Shown piece after piece: positions 63,684 to 64,000 of a stretch of 64,000 bases of DNA. Each line of letters begins with the position of its first letter. Within the stretch, counting starts at the first letter, position 1. A program made the position numbers and the translations under genes. Location: contig NZ_LSRN01000045.1 in assembly GCF_001885615.1 (NCBI RefSeq), positions 1-64,000 on the forward strand. The letters are read 5' to 3'. The stretch is from Alkalibacterium sp. 20. Lineage in GTDB: Bacteria > Bacillota > Bacilli > Lactobacillales > Carnobacteriaceae_A. A model generated the notes under the pieces. The model was not told where the DNA came from and did no database searches. It saw only the letters and a program-made list of their open reading frames with translations.

Positions 63684-64000
63684 TTGAATACTCCTTTTAA
63701 AATCATATTTACTTGATTGACCTATATCTCCAATGAAATTTTGATCCCTATCTATTTCGGGACTGGGCGAATATTTATTGCAATCATACCAGCTTTCGGA
63801 TCCTTTCTCTGCACACTGATGGAATCTCACTGAAGAAACCATCAGTGGGTCAAACACACAATCCTCCTTATACAATAAGGCTTCATTCGTTTGAGTCATT
63901 TCCATTATACCTTTTATTTGCATTGTTTTAAAAATTTTAAACCGATATTTGATTTCAACAAAAAAATAAGCCTTGCAACATTGGATGACTAGCGTCAAAC
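63684..64000. other. upstream region of the HAD gene
   Basis: No gene is supported, although the minus-strand frame is open. A 9-bp inverted repeat (cactgatgg at 63814, ccatcagtg at 63839) may form a leader hairpin. Confidence 0.35.

Noticed and set aside
63800-63860. T-box or riboswitch leader
   Set aside because: An inverted repeat is present but no T-box sequence or known riboswitch core could be recognised.
63684-63998. N-terminal extension of the HAD protein
   Set aside because: A clear ribosome site precedes the ATG at 63683 and the extension has no domain; the open frame is taken as chance.

Overview
This is a low-GC Gram-positive (Firmicutes) chromosome segment. The sufCDSUB order, a DUF2969 protein, PdxR/PdxST, lipoprotein-type ABC binding proteins and a CsbB/GtrA/YfhO glycosylation set point to Lactobacillales, most likely a Carnobacteriaceae relative (Alkalibacterium or Marinilactibacillus type). 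That placement is inference from gene content. I saw no rRNA, tRNA, CRISPR array or phage module.

Layout. 51-845: metallo-beta-lactamase-fold hydrolase. 1399-13270 (minus): glycan-catabolic operon of an ABC importer, a ROK kinase fused to an RpiR regulator, DUF4127, an FAD oxidoreductase, a GH38 alpha-mannosidase and NanE, driven by a promoter with a cre-like site. 13621-18447: small lipoprotein, quinone-reductase-like dehydrogenase, pdxT/pdxS and divergent pdxR. 18512-19804: intact IS3-family element. 19841-31101: phosphonate-type ABC remnant, SDR, YczE-like protein, GNAT, GyrI-like protein, csbB-gtrA-yfhO, GST, fasciclin lipoprotein and decayed gene pieces. 31477-36341: HdeD-like gene and an Rgg-controlled secreted type-44 toxin locus. 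36342-41634: sufCDSUB. 41865-50510: mostly core-type genes plus a 51-bp tandem repeat array. 50989-60815: oligopeptide ABC transporter with three M20 peptidase/amidohydrolase genes. 61267-63683: unknown gene, DUF457 membrane protein and Cof-type HAD phosphatase.

Main observation. Downstream of the intact sufB (36342-37736) lie four further copies of its 3' end, all on the same strand, at 32583-33176, 31477-31513, 19841-20000 and 1261-1395. Each is followed by its own, different hairpin terminator, and each abuts the end of a cargo gene; one cargo gene, phnC, is cut off there. This looks like serial insertion of DNA next to sufB, each event restoring the sufB end and pushing the older end outward. 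The variable fragment lengths and the absence of any integrase in the window fit homology-facilitated illegitimate recombination better than site-specific integration. A Cof-HAD phosphatase at 62904-63683 shows the same arrangement with a decayed 3' tail at 61775-61865.

Second observation. The newest cargo (33191-36016) looks like a peptide-signalling locus: an Rgg-type regulator divergent from an unlisted 59-residue secreted propeptide, a small membrane ORF whose frame is restored by a canonical -1 slippery heptamer, a 98-residue three-helix membrane protein and a Sec-secreted polymorphic toxin type 44.
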